Shown: positions 45,839 through 57,542, numbered from the stretch's first letter. The stretch is DNA of 64,000 bases from Rhodocollybia butyracea (GCA_015501585.1 JADNRY010000214.1:40671-104670); one strand, 5' to 3'. Made by a program: numbers and translations. The notes: a model not told the origin generated them from the letters alone.

Positions 45839-48800
45839 CACCCTATGCTGTACTCATAATGCAATGTAGGTGGCCATGGCCACAGCCCGCATTACAATGT
45901 AAGGCGGTATTTGCTGTAGCAGACAAGTGACCCTACATTGCAATGTGGCATATGTCACAGCTAGGCTTTTGCAAAATTACTGGATTAGGGAATTTTTCAC
46001 TGTGTGTAACTGTAAGGATCTAGGCGGAATCCTTTGAGCACGGGTTACGAACCTGGAAACCAAAGTGCGGATACGCTCCGTACTTCTGTTGTTCAGCCGA
46101 ACTGGGAAAGTTGGTTTGAGATGTGAAAGGATGTGAGTGTAGAACGGTTCCGAAGTGCCTATGGGATGTAAGACTCGTGTTGGGATTGTCCAAGGACTAA
46201 TGTAGGGACGGAAGGTCCGTACTGGCGATAGAATGAACTCGGCGAGTAAGCCTAAGAGTAGATGAGTTTCCGACTCGAAGGGTAGGACCCACTAAGTGCA
46301 AGCGGCTTTGATAGCGATATGAGCGGAAGCAGAAGGTCAAGCGGTAGCTGACCTGATGCGGCGCAAACAGAGCGGAACCAAATAGATGATAGTAAATTGC
46401 AGAGGTTGTGAAAACAATGGAGTGAAGAAACAGAGTTAAAGAAACAGATAAAGCGAGAAACCGGAACACACAAGAGCACACGAGTCAAGGGGTTAAGCAA
46501 TATTTCCAATCTACTGTACTTGACATGGTACAGAACTATTTAAAGGGTACTCGAGGACCGGAGTAGCGATAGGTAATAATCTGAGAGTAGAAAAGACAAG
46601 AATAGCCAAAAGAAGTATAAGGGATGAAAGACAACGATGAACATAAGCGGAAGCAGCGGGATGAGCATAAAAGCATATGTATGATTGTAAGAATGATGGA
46701 GAATGGATTGACGGGATCATAGAAAGTGTATAGTGAAGGAAAAAGTAAAACGGAAGCAAAGTGGAAGTGTATCGGAACCGGAAATGCGGCGGAAGCGGGT
46801 TATGTAACAGTAAGCGGGAAACATCGGCAGTCTGTATATGCCTAGGGCATGACAGTAACATAGAGCTAGATTTCCATGTCACATCACATCTGTTTTAGCT
46901 AAATTTGGAAATAAAAAGTCGGCCACATTGGGCCATAGCTAAAGCGGCAGTGCCGGTACGCTTTGATGAGGTCATGTGACCGGCGGATTGCATATTTGGA
47001 TGGCTTCGCAAAAATCGGTGATTTATGAGCCTATTCTGGACATTTCTGGCATGGTAGATAGCCCAAAAAAGGCTATGGATAATGTATTAATATCTGAGCA
47101 CTGTACCTCAGCCACTGGAGCGCCGTAATGGGCTGGATTGATCAAAATTATTTAGATTACCTTCGGCCAAAGCTGTTTTTATTACCTAATTGAGAATGCC
47201 AGCAAAGCGGCCTAAAAGCTTGCTTCTACCATTGATACTCATGCTAATAAGAGTGTACATAGTGTCTGTAGATATATCATAGGTCCCTGAAGTGAAATTA
47301 CAGCCATAGCTCCGGTCAAAGCTGTTTTATTACCATATTTAGAATGCCAGCAAAGCGGCCTAAAAGCATGCTTGTGCCTAGGTATTCTACCTAATAATAG
47401 TGCTTACAGATGTAAAATAAGTACCTGAAGCAAAATTAGGGCAGTTATGTGGTGTAATAGTGGCCCTGCTTCGAAGTTTTGGCCTGTGGCTGTGCTGTCA
47501 AAAGTCGAAGTAACAGTAGGCTATTTTACATATTAGTGATACAGGCCTAGTGTCTGCACAAAATATATATGCCTGAAGCGAGACTAGAGCACTATATGAC
47601 AGGAATAGACTGTAATTACCAGCTAATAGGTCGGAGTAGGTCAAAGCTGTATGTCCAAATAGGGAAATATATAGGTGGTGTTGAGTCGAAGTTGGGCTCA
47701 GTAGTGGCATGAATTCTCAAGGGGTAAGGCTTTAAGTGTATATCTGGATACTATAGTATGCTAGCTACATGTTCAGGCTGTAATACTTACCATTATGTGT
47801 TCAGGAGGAGGAGCATAGAGTGATCAATGGTTGTAACCATCAAAAATCCCTTTTTTGGGTGATAAAATGCTAATAGTGAATGCTTAAGTGAAGATGGGCC
47901 CTCAAGGCGAGGTAGGTATACTGTAATACATAATAGACTCTCGTTCCATGTCCAAGAGTTATTAATATGGTACCAGAAGCGATGGTACAGATTGATCTTT
48001 TGATATTTCGCCTAAAAAGACGATTTTTTGATGATTTAACATGGAATAGTGAAGCCTTTAGAGTAGCTAGGGCGCTGAAAGTACTCATACAGACTCTACT
48101 ATATTGTATTGACCTTTGCCATACCGAGGAATGATTTATAGGGCCCTAGGAGCGATGGTATTCACTGATATCTCTGTTATTTTCGAAAAAATGCGATTTT
48201 TAGGCAATAAAACATGAATGGAACATGCTATACATCCCAGATAATGCTCAAAACTTAGGGAATCATGTCTTCGAGTCCTATCAAGTGAGTTTATGACTTT
48301 ACATTCACCCCTGGGTATGTCAATACTATGATCATGTTATGTTGTAAGTGCTCACATAGATATTTGTAGGTAGCACAAAGTTCAGATCATAGTATTGAGA
48401 TGTGTGTACTCATACTTTTTGGTCCAGAGGACCTCTAAATCACTCGAAGATATGATCCCTAAGTTTTGAGCATTATCAGCATTATCTGGGATGTATAGCA
48501 TGTTCCATTCATGTTTTATTGCCTAAAAATCGCATTTTTTCGAAAATAACAGAGATATCAGTGAATACCATCGCTCCTAGGGCCCTATAAATCATTCCTC
48601 GGTATGGCAAAGGTCAATACAATATAGTAGAGTCTGTATGAGTACTTTCAGCGCCCTAGCTACTCTAAAGGCTTCACTATTCCATGTTAAATCATCAAAA
48701 AATCGTCTTTTTAGGCGAAATATCAAAAGATCAATCTGTACCATCGCTTCTGGTACCATATTAATAACTCTTGGACATGGAACGAGAGTCTATTATGTAT

Positions 48801-50038
48801 TACAGTATACCTACCTCGCCTTGAGGGCCCATCTTCACTTAAGCATTCACTATTAGCATTTTATCACCCAAAAAAGGGATTTTTGATGGTTACAACCATT
48901 GATCACTCTATGCTCCTCCTCCTGAACACATAATGGTAAGTATTACAGCCTGAACATGTAGCTAGCATACTATAGTATCCAGATATACACTTAAAGCCTT
49001 ACCCCTTGAGAATTCATGCCACTACTGAGCCCAACTTCGACTCAACACCACCTATATATTTCCCTATTTGGACATACAGCTTTGACCTACTCCGACCTAT
49101 TAGCTGGTAATTACAGTCTATTCCTGTCATATAGTGCTCTAGTCTCGCTTCAGGCATATATATTTTGTGCAGACACTAGGCCTGTATCACTAATATGTAA
49201 AATAGCCTACTGTTACTTCGACTTTTGACAGCACAGCCACAGGCCAAAACTTCGAAGCAGGGCCACTATTACACCACATAACTGCCCTAATTTTGCTTCA
49301 GGTACTTATTTTACATCTGTAAGCACTATTATTAGGTAGAATACCTAGGCACAAGCATGCTTTTAGGCCGCTTTGCTGGCATTCTAAATATGGTAATAAA
49401 ACAGCTTTGACCGGAGCTATGGCTGTAATTTCACTTCAGGGACCTATGATATATCTACAGACACTATGTACACTCTTATTAGCATGAGTATCAATGGTAG
49501 AAGCAAGCTTTTAGGCCGCTTTGCTGGCATTCTCAATTAGGTAATAAAAACAGCTTTGGCCGAAGGTAATCTAAATAATTTTGATCAATCCAGCCCATTA
49601 CGGCGCTCCAGTGGCTGAGGTACAGTGCTCAGATATTAATACATTATCCATAGCCTTTTTTGGGCTATCTACCATGCCAGAAATGTCCAGAATAGGCTCA
49701 TAAATCACCGATTTTTGCGAAGCCATCCAAATATGCAATCCGCCGGTCACATGACCTCATCAAAGCGTACCGGCACTGCCGCTTTAGCTATGGCCCAATG
49801 TGGCCGACTTTTTATTTCCAAATTTAGCTAAAACAGATGTGATGTGACATGGAAATCTAGTTCTATGTTACACACAGTGAAAAATTCCCTAATCCAGTAA
49901 TTTTGCAAAAGCCTAGCTGTGACATATGCCACATTGCAATGTAGGGTCACTTGTCTGCTACAGCAAATACCGCCTTACATTGTAATGCGGGCTGTGGCCA
50001 TGGCCACCTACATTGCATTATGAGTACAGCATAGGGTG
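45839..50038. mobile_element. Giant near-perfect palindrome (3.35 kb without a nested LTR)
   Basis: CACCCTATGCTGTACTCATA at 45839 is mirrored exactly at 50038. Wherever I checked, paired positions sum to the constant 96726 after subtracting the 849-bp nested insertion, so the arms (about 1650 bp each) have almost no net indels. The loop is at about 48332-48394. A few mismatches exist, such as GAGCTAG versus GAACTAG next to the LTR site. Small open frames (47870-48088, 48638-48856 and others) occur twice only because of the symmetry. Copies of the ACAGCTTTGACC motif occur in each arm. No target duplication is evident. Confidence 0.9.
46011..46854 (-). mobile_element. Solo R1 LTR (844 bp) in the left palindrome arm
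   Basis: Reverse-complement R1 LTR flanked by GTAAC on both sides (46006-46010 and 46855-46859). The right palindrome arm shows the uninterrupted site (TCTATGTTACACACAGTG at about 49862), so the LTR arrived after the palindrome formed. It differs from the 24.6-kb LTRs by a few substitutions and small compensating indels. Confidence 0.96.
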
Positions 50039-50975
50039 AGATGTCGTGGATGACTGTAGTATTAAAGGGAAGGGGAAGTCGAAACACCGTTAACATTATT
50101 ACTATTACTATTATGTGCACGTTGTATGTCATGTGCCCAAAAAATCCATTTTGGGAGCCGAAAAGGTGCCTGAAACAGCCGTGTTACGAATAGAGATGTC
50201 CACGAGTCCAAGTCTTCACAAGTACTCGCAGGTAAGATCCATGGGAAAACCAGCAAGTATGTGACTCGCGGATCCCAGGATCCGTTTCCCACGGGTCAGG
50301 CGCGGGTTACAAGTCAGACATTTGAAATTTTCGGTTGACTTGCAAGTACTTGTGTGACTTGTGCAAGCAATATGAACTCATATATTTGTTGTTGGTGATC
50401 AAAACTTACAGTAATTAATAGTATCATATTTATTATAGTACTTATCAAGTACTGCCACACATGTTTGAGGTTGTAGACAGCTCACAGCGACTGAGCGCTT
50501 ATTTTAGCGCCCAATCGCCGTAGGCTGTCTACAATCCAAAGCCTAACTGTCAGTACATTTTTACTTCATACCATAGTATGAAATTAGTGTAACAAGTAAA
50601 GTACAGGTTTTAATAGCATTATACACTGTACAATCACTGTATGCAAGTAAATAATGGTAAATACTTGTGAATATAGCTGTAACTACTTGATTAGTGTGCA
50701 GATCCACAGGTACTTGTGAGACCCGCAAGTAATACTTGCGAGTCAGTGACCCGTTTCCCACGAGTCAGCCGCGGGTCACGAGTCAGGCCTTTTTAGGCCA
50801 CAAGTACTTGCGCTCCGGATCCAATTATACTTGGATCCAGACTCGTGGACATATCTAGTTACGAACTTTCTCATACCATGATCGGACCTCTCTGTTACGC
50901 GTTACGATTGTAGAATTGGCTAAGATCTTTGGGCCTTGTTATGCGTTACACGATCATCTGGTTGTAAATATACAG
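50039..50975 (+). mobile_element. 3'-end fragment of a pogo/Tigger-like element
   Basis: Matches, in opposite orientation, the 3' end of the element at 51401-56310: the last transposase codons (GTGGATGACTGTAGTATTAA), the 3' non-coding part and the terminal repeat ending AAATATACAG at 50975, followed by TA. It is interrupted by a hAT MITE (50191-50857). The left edge abuts the giant palindrome, so the rest of this copy is missing. Confidence 0.8.
50191..50857. mobile_element. hAT-type MITE, 667 bp, 8-bp target duplication
   Basis: Termini TAGAGATGTCCACGAGTC and GACTCGTGGACATATCTA, flanked by GTTACGAA at 50183-50190 and 50858-50865. The homologous site in the facing element (about 51512-51520) is empty and reads GTTACGAA once. 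The interior is non-coding, with many (C)AAGTACTTG(C)-type motifs and a hairpin at about 50470-50535. Confidence 0.95.
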
Positions 50976-50977
50976 TA

Positions 50978-51398
50978 GGATTAGGATTAAGATTACTCGG
51001 CTCCGTTGGTGTGAGGCCAAGAGTTGTATCACCTGTGCTACTTGATTTGTACTATTATTGAACCTTCACAATTTCATCAAGTTTCGATGTCATGGAAGGA
51101 AGGAAGGAAGGAAGGATATTACTTGGCATGGTTCAAGATCTGAACGTTATCTGAACGCCAGAATCGATTCTAGAAGTGACGCTACGAGAATTTCTTTTTT
51201 GGAGGAGTTTTCTGTCGATTGCAGGCCGCTGCGTTATTTATTTACATAAATAATGATCCTCGGTATATCTTTCTGATTTCATCCCCCCCCCTAGTGTAAT
51301 GGTAGTAGGTACAAGCAACTGCTAGACAAGTTCTCCCGAGGCAGCTGTGCACGGGTGCCACGTCCAACACATATCACAGATTGGTCACCTTCCTTCAG
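50978..51398. other. Spacer between two facing pogo-type ends; GGAA microsatellite
   Basis: 421 bp without gene. (GGAA)n occurs at about 51094-51116. Probably host or older repeat sequence between two tail-to-tail insertions. Confidence 0.5.
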
Positions 51399-51607
51399 TA
51401 CTGTATATTTACGACCAGATGATCGCGTAACACGTAACAAGGCCCGAAGATCTTAGCCAATTCTACAATCGTAACGCGTAACAGAGAGGTCCGATCATGG
51501 TATGAGAAAGTTCGTAACACAGCCGTTTCAGGCACCTTTTCGGCTCCCAAAATGGATTTTTCGGGCACATGACATACAACATGCGCATAATAGTAATAGT
51601 AATAATG

Positions 51608-54600
51608 TTAACGGTGTTTCGACTTCCCCTTCCCTTTAATACTACAGTCATCCACAATATCTGCATCTTTTGTGTACACCCAATCTTTGCTGTACCATCT
51701 CGACACTATCGGCTCTCTTTTCCCTCTTCCCAGCTCTTCCGGTTTCTCGAGCTCTTCACTGGCCTTAACTGTGCAATCAGCTTCTGGGTCTTCAGCTTCT
51801 GCAGTACGTTCCAGACCTCCATTCTCATTTTCTGCCATCTCATCGAATTCATCTTTTCCTTCAGATATAATATGATCAATCAAAGCATCGATGGCACATC
51901 ACATGAGTTGTCAAAGTACCCAGTGTTGGTGAAGACTGGTTCTGCCTCCACCTTGTCAGGGTCAGTGCTGAGGTCTGGCAAACAGATAGATCCTGATGCC
52001 TTTTCAGCTTCTTTCTTACCTCTCTTCTTGGTCACTGGGTCAGGAATGGTATCATCACAACAAAGCTTTTTGTGCAGCTACAGATGTGTTGTTTTTAATG
52101 ACTGGAGAGCTTGAAGCGTTGTGGGACTTGTGAGGCTTTCTTGAGAGCAATCGTAGCTGCCTGCACGACAGAGTTGAAAGGCCTAGTATATTGTGAGGGA
52201 ATATCCTGATAATGGGTGTGTAACTTACCTTCTTTATGAGGTCAGGCTTGTTGATATCATGCCAGGCAGTGACCATCCATCCAAGTGAACGGTCTCGCAA
52301 GGTTTTCAACCGGGTATTGATCCAAATCTCCTTCGCTGGAGTCCTTCCAAGCTGGGCTGTTACCTCTGTAACAATATCTCGATGTGCAGACTGCTTCACC
52401 GACTGCTTCATGACACGTTGGATGCCGACATCGAGTGGTTGAAAGATGCAGGTGCAATTACCCGGAACAAAAATGACAAGGATATTTGGGTGCATAATCT
52501 TCATCCAATCCAGAAACTCCCTTGACTTATGTACAGACCAACAGTCAATTTTCCAAATGGAGTACTGTGCCTCTGGGTCTGTCACACCAAGCTCTGCCTT
52601 CTTTGACTCAAAGTACGGTGCAATGATATCGTTAACTAGCGACTTCATTGTGTCCATTGTTGACCAGTACATGTCTGTTTTAGAAGGTTCTAACCAAAAT
52701 CCGAGTTTCATAGCTTCTTTGTAGAACGGTGACTTTGAGCTAGGAAGTGATGCACTAGTTCCACCACAATAGATTGCCTGGAATGGAAGGAGCTCGCCAC
52801 TGGCAGAGATCAATGGAACCAGGGTAAAAGCTCGTTTCTCGTCAATACCAACTGCGGGGACCTGCTTATTGCCTTTTTGATGCCAGGTACTTCCAGTTCC
52901 CTGCTGATAGACAGTCTGTGTCTGATCTGCGTTTACACGAAGTGCTGGATGGACATTGTAATTGCGTACAAGATATGCCTCCCGCAAATATGCCTCAAGA
53001 AGGATTTCATCAACATTCTGTGGGAGTTTTTGAGCTGCACATGTTGTTGTTCAGAAACTCCAGTCCATTTTTTCGGCAATAAACTTCCGAATGAATGCTT
53101 TCAAACAATGAAACTTTGTTTTGTCTGCAAGCAACTGGTCAAAAAGTTCAGGCGCATGATCCTCAATCAACCCAACCATAATGGCTCATATGGTTATTGA
53201 GCTGAGGAGTGTTCCAGCTTCATGGAGAGCCTTGAGATGGGTGGAGATTTTTTTTGTAAGTTCTGGGTACCTTGTCAAGAAGTGAACCATTTATATAGTC
53301 TGGGAAGCATATCAGGTCAGACCTGATATTGTGGCCTTTTGGTCCAGTTGGAGCGCATGGCTGTCTTTCCAGAGTCATGTGACTTTACAGAATATCAGGT
53401 CTGCCCGGTCACCGGTTCAATCCTGCGAGAGGTCAAGCAGGCTCTTGCCCATGTGGCTGAGGGATCAGTGATGGTCCTGGGGCCAGCTATATAAATGGTT
53501 TATGTCATCAACCCAGTAGTATGGGTACCAATGAGGGCTTGATGGTTGGCTTTGGGGTTGCATATCATATGGCTGGGCGGATTAAATGATAACTGAGTAC
53601 ATTTAATTGACTGACGGGTGTGTAGCTGCATGTCAAGCATCTCGAGGGCTCGATGCACTGAAGGGGGATGTACTGTCAAGAAGTGAACCATTTATATAGT
53701 CTGGGAAGCATATCAGGTCAGACCTGATATTGTGGCCTTTTGGTCCAGTTGGAGCGCATGGCTGTCTTTCCAGAGTCATGTGACTTTACATACCTGTGCT
53801 GTATAATCCGTGAGTGATATTCTTCATTTTGAGAAAAGCTACTCATGAGGATTCCTTGATGTGTTGTATGTCCACCAGGTCTATTACCTCTTCGAACATT
53901 CTCCAGTGTCTTTTCTGTCCACTTATGGATCCCCTTTTTCTTTGCATTATGATCAATCCATTGGCGTAGTGTCTGTGGTCGGAGATGTTTGAACACTTCT
54001 GGGTTGGATTGTTTGGCAATTCGGACAATATTGGTGGGAATCCAAGGTTTTCCTGCCTTTTTTGTGGCCTGTTGGATCTGACTCCATATCAAAGGTTGGA
54101 AGTAGTTCATCCTCTCGACGCTACTTGTAATTTTCATCTGCTTGCGCCCTCGGGTATGTTCATCTCTGTTGTTATCCCGGATCTCATCCTTCAACTCTCG
54201 TCGAGGTTGTGAAGCTTCGGCCAAGTTTTCTGCACCCTCATTACTGTCATCAATGTCACGGAGCTTGCGTTTCTGAGAATAGGTGAACACCAACTCGATT
54301 GACGTTGTTTGAATACTTACCTTCTCCCGATTTTCATAGGGCTTCCAACCATCTGCAATCTTGGCAGCTTTCTTCCGATCTCGATACTCTTGTTGTCTGT
54401 TCTTGTTGGCTTCATGTTCCTTCAGCATACAGTCTCGTTTCTCTCTCTCCCTTTTGTCACGCTCGTTCTCATATATCTCTGAAAGTCGCTCTGCTTCAAG
54501 TTTCCGCTGCCTAGCCTGCTCCTCTGGTGTGATTCTCTGGAGAAAAGCATCGAGGGTGTGCCGCTTCGGATCTGGTGTTTTGAGTTCTGAGGATTTTGGT

Positions 54601-54860
54601 GTTTCGGTGGCATCTGGTGAGTTTGGTGTCTCGCACTTTGGTTTTTTAACTGACTCGGTATGTCCAGGAGAGCTAATGTGTTCATGAGAACGTTTGTGTG
54701 TACCAGTTGTTTCTGGATCTGGGGGGATAGAAGAGGTGCTACAACGAGGAACTGTGAAGGTAAACTTGGTGTCATTAGGTGCAATAGTGACTGATATGTT
54801 GTTCTTAGATTTGAGCTCTCCGATCTCGATGTCTGTAAGTTCCGAAGCAGTAGATGCCAA
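51608..54860 (-). pseudogene. DDE_1 (pogo/Tigger-like) transposase
   Basis: Cut-and-paste transposase. The ATG at 54860 opens MASTASELTDIEIGELKSKN. A coiled, basic-acidic region follows (about residues 105-170; RQRKLEAERLSEIYENERDK). A 48-nt in-frame intron lies at 54273-54320. A DNA-binding HTH-like part includes YFQPLIWSQIQQATKKAGKP and RPQTLRQWIDHNAKKK. After the TRIM come KKISTHLKALHEAGTLLSSI and the catalytic region: NADQTQTVYQQGTGSTWHQK, KRAFTLVPLISASGELLPFQ, IWKIDCWSVHKSREF, FVPGNCTCIFQPLDVGIQRV. The first Asp is in NADQT and the second in KIDCWSVH. In-frame TGAs lie at 53186-53188 and 53051-53053. Acidic C-terminal coding reaches 51608. Confidence 0.88.
53273..53790 (+). mobile_element. 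518-bp TRIM with identical 117-bp LTRs
   Basis: Direct repeats 53273-53389 and 53674-53790 (TGTCAAGAAGTG ... TGACTTTACA) are identical over 117 bp. TACCT flanks the element exactly (53268-53272 and 53791-53795). A polypurine tract, GAAGGGGGATG, precedes the second LTR. The 284-bp interior is non-coding. Removing the element and one TACCT joins the transposase frame (IIQHRY | PELTKK). LTR identity suggests a very recent insertion. Confidence 0.95.
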
Positions 54861-55007
54861 TGAAACATTGTCATCATCGTTGTCAGCCTGGGGTGACTAG
54901 TTAGTGTGTAAAAATATATGATATTTTCAAGAACAGCTCACAGATAGTTGTGAATATGTAATAATCTTATTTAGAGCCTGTAACCGGGCTGCAACAAGTT
55001 GAGTTGG

Positions 55008-56123
55008 TCAGACAAGTTCAACGTCTTTTGGGAAAAGGTAGTGTTCAAGTGCGTTTGTGGAGCAGATACCGCATGAATGGTTATCTTCTTGTTGGGTAGT
55101 GGGAAGTACTTCATTTGAGTACTCCAGGAAGCTATGCCGATCCTTCCAAGCTGTAAGTGAATCTTGCATCTTCTCTGGCATAACGGGTGTCTTTTTTCCA
55201 GCTAACGGGTCACCATAGAGGAAAAGCCTTCTTTTGCCATCGATCACCATTGGAACCCAATGATACGAACCCTCGGTGGTTCCCTTCTTCGGTTTCAATT
55301 TTCCCAAGTGCGCGACTGTAACAAGCACTTTGCCTCCTTCAAAAACCTCAGTTCCAAGGTCACATAACCATTTGTTTTCCTGACTGTAGGCATTGCCACC
55401 AAGATCAAGCACCTTTTCCATCAGCTCAGTTCCACGGACAACAAATCGCGCAGACATCTCATTGTCACTATCAATTTTTGCCTGCAATGTATCGAGAATG
55501 GAATCTATAGCAGTGCTATTCAACCAGTTGGTGCTGAGAATTTGCCAAAGCAAGGAGATGGAATGACTGTTTTTGATACCGATTGTGGAGGAAGCCCATG
55601 ACGTGGATTCAAGGAGTGAGTCGGTGAGCTGAGCCTCGGCTCGCAGTGCAACATTGTGACTTTTTTTGGCATCCTTAAGCCAGTCATGTATGCGAAGCCA
55701 TGGCTTCTGGATGTTCTTCTGGTGGTTGAGTATCACACTCCAGTAGGAGAGGACCCAGATGGGGAATAGCCCATGGTTGTTTGGCAGATGAGCATATCAA
55801 ATTGCTTGGGCACCATTCATCCACAAGTCTCGCGATGCTGCTTCAAGCTGCTGGATAATGTTAGATGAAGGAATAGGCAACTTCTGGAGCTTCTGTAGCA
55901 TGTCATTGTCGAGAGGAGCTGGTATATTCTCAGAAAAGAAATGAGAGATCTTGAGTGTCATGTTCGATTGGGATGTGGAGATAAAAGGAAGCTCGACTTT
56001 AAGCAAACTCCAGATGGAGCAGTTTCGGTCAGGTAGGATTTTTTGCTTCACAAGTTTTGGTATATGAAAGCATGATTTTGCCTGTTTCCGTTCTTCCTTT
56101 GAAGCTGAAGACCACTTGTGCAT
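55008..56123 (-). pseudogene. ULP1-like (C48) cysteine protease carried by the pogo-type element
   Basis: SUMO/ubiquitin-like-protein-specific protease fold, judged from motifs. HW (in GSYHWVPMVIDGKRRLFLYG) supplies the catalytic His, GDPL the Asp, and QQEDNHSCGICSTNALEHYL the oxyanion Gln and the nucleophile Cys, in the order and spacing of Ulp1 peptidases. The upstream region (about residues 1-110, MHKWSSASKEERKQAKSCFH) precedes an in-frame TGA (55797-55799), after which the same frame continues (YAHLPNNHGLFPIWVLSYWS). The length, about 371 codons including the TGA, is ordinary for transposon-borne ULP1 proteins. It shares strand and TIR boundaries with the transposase downstream. Confidence 0.8.
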
Positions 56124-56310
56124 TTCGGATGGCTACTGATGATAAAAGACGGGAAATCTAACAAAAAATTTGAGCGGGCCTGCAGGCCCGCCAACTGATG
56201 CAATCTTAAAAGCTATGCGTAATGCATAATGTCGGGGCCCGAGCATCAGGTTCATTGAAACCAATGCGTAACGCGTAACACCTGGCGATCATCTGGTCGT
56301 AAATATACAG

Positions 56311-57198
56311 TACTGAAGTTCTCAATGTTGCGTATGGGGGTATGAGTCTGGAGGCAGCCTTTGCCATGATGAATCAATGAATAGAGGATGAAAACACCTG
56401 GTACGCTAATGTTGCTCTAAAGTCTCCAAGTGATTTCCCTAATACTTTTTTCTCTCTTTTCAGGTTGGATAAACCATAGTCAATTTGAAATTTGATAGGT
56501 AAAGCGTGCTGCATCGTTTCTAATGTGATACATAATTTGGTTCGTAACATTGAAGAGTAAATTTCAATCCAAATGTACAATTAACATACTGTGATCTTGA
56601 ATATATTCCAGTCTTGACTTACAACTTAAGTGTGGGCCATCGCGCAGCGTATGGCAGGCACAAGTCCTATGAATGCACTGCAGTGGAAGGTAATAAAAAC
56701 AAAAAGGAAAAGAGCGGGGTCATAATATGGAAGAGTACTAAGGAAGATAAACAGGTTGTGGCAAGAAGCATTGCACTGAGAGTTAAGAGGACTCGTACAC
56801 AGGCTGCAACTGAAACGGCGTTCAGTGTAAGAAGTTCAAGAGACATCATCTTGAAGTGCAGCATTAGATAGAAGCCGAGCGTAGAGAGTACTACCGATGA
56901 CTCGCTTCACTCCCACACAAGAGTCTGCAGGTAGTTCATCAAATTTGTTGTAGATGTGTTTGTGCCAGGTTTACCGTTTGAGAGGATGAGGTTCCGGGTC
57001 ATTGATCCCAGCGACAGGCCTGCCAGCAGCCATCTTCGTCATATTTATGGAGGAACTAGTACATGATTCAATGTATCGGTTTAGAAACCGGCCTTGAAGT
57101 TTATCGAAATGCTCTCCTTATTGGGGGGGACAAGCTTTCCCTTTGTGAGAACACGTTACGTATTATAACGGCAAATAAAGGTAAATTGCTTGGCTCCG
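56311..57198. other. No gene seen
   Basis: Mixed-composition sequence between the pogo-type element and the chromovirus 5' LTR. An 85-codon plus frame at 56614-56871 resembles nothing I know and has no supporting features. Confidence 0.4.
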
Positions 57199-57340
57199 TG
57201 TAACAGTACGGATCAATCCCCGCCGGACCGATCCTTCCACCCTATATAAGACTCGATTGTACGTAGATAGAGATTAGTTTACTTCGAATCCAGCGCTATC
57301 CCTGTCATTCCGAGTATCTCTTTGTGTGACTACCGTCACA
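57199..57340 (+). repeat. 5' LTR of the chromovirus (about 142 bp)
   Basis: Starts TGTAACAGTACGG and ends, by TG...CA logic, at ACCGTCACA (57340). A TATA box TATATAAG at 57243 is the likely promoter. The sequence after it, TATTTTTGACATACCAGCGA, is where the primer-binding site should be; it does not begin with the usual TGG, so self-priming or an unusual tRNA primer is possible. Confidence 0.8.
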
Positions 57341-57542
57341 TATTTTTGACATACCAGCGACTACAAAACTCTAACAAAAACTAAACAAAAACTTTTCTCT
57401 GGTTGACGCTTCCGGATACCTCTCAGCTTGATCTCCTGGGTAATTCCAACTTCGACCTACTCTCTGCTTTCTCTCTCTCTCTATCTCTCTGTGTTTTTTT
57501 TTTTCACTTGAAAATTTTTCACTACAACCAGGAACCTCACAA

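Larger units (their letters stand above)
51401..56310 (-). mobile_element. pogo/Tigger-like DNA transposon with ULP1 gene (4.9 kb)
   Basis: A perfect 26-bp terminal inverted repeat (CTGTATATTTACGACCAG...) lies at 51401-51426 and, inverted, at 56285-56310. TA is directly outside both ends (51399-51400 and 56311-56312), as for Tc1/mariner-pogo elements. Between the ends, on the minus strand, are a ULP1-like protease gene (56123-55008) and a DDE_1-family transposase (54860-51608), separated by 147 bp. A 518-bp TRIM sits in the transposase. Both genes carry in-frame TGA codons, so the copy is defective. An end fragment of a second copy at 50039-50975 confirms the terminus. Confidence 0.85.

Noticed and set aside
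47498..49228. Pairs of identical 70-72-codon frames on opposite strands
   Set aside because: They are mirror images created by the palindrome and have no recognisable features.
53403..53415. B-box-like GGTTCAATCC inside the TRIM, considered as a tRNA gene
   Set aside because: The A-box-like sequence lies downstream instead of upstream and no cloverleaf forms.
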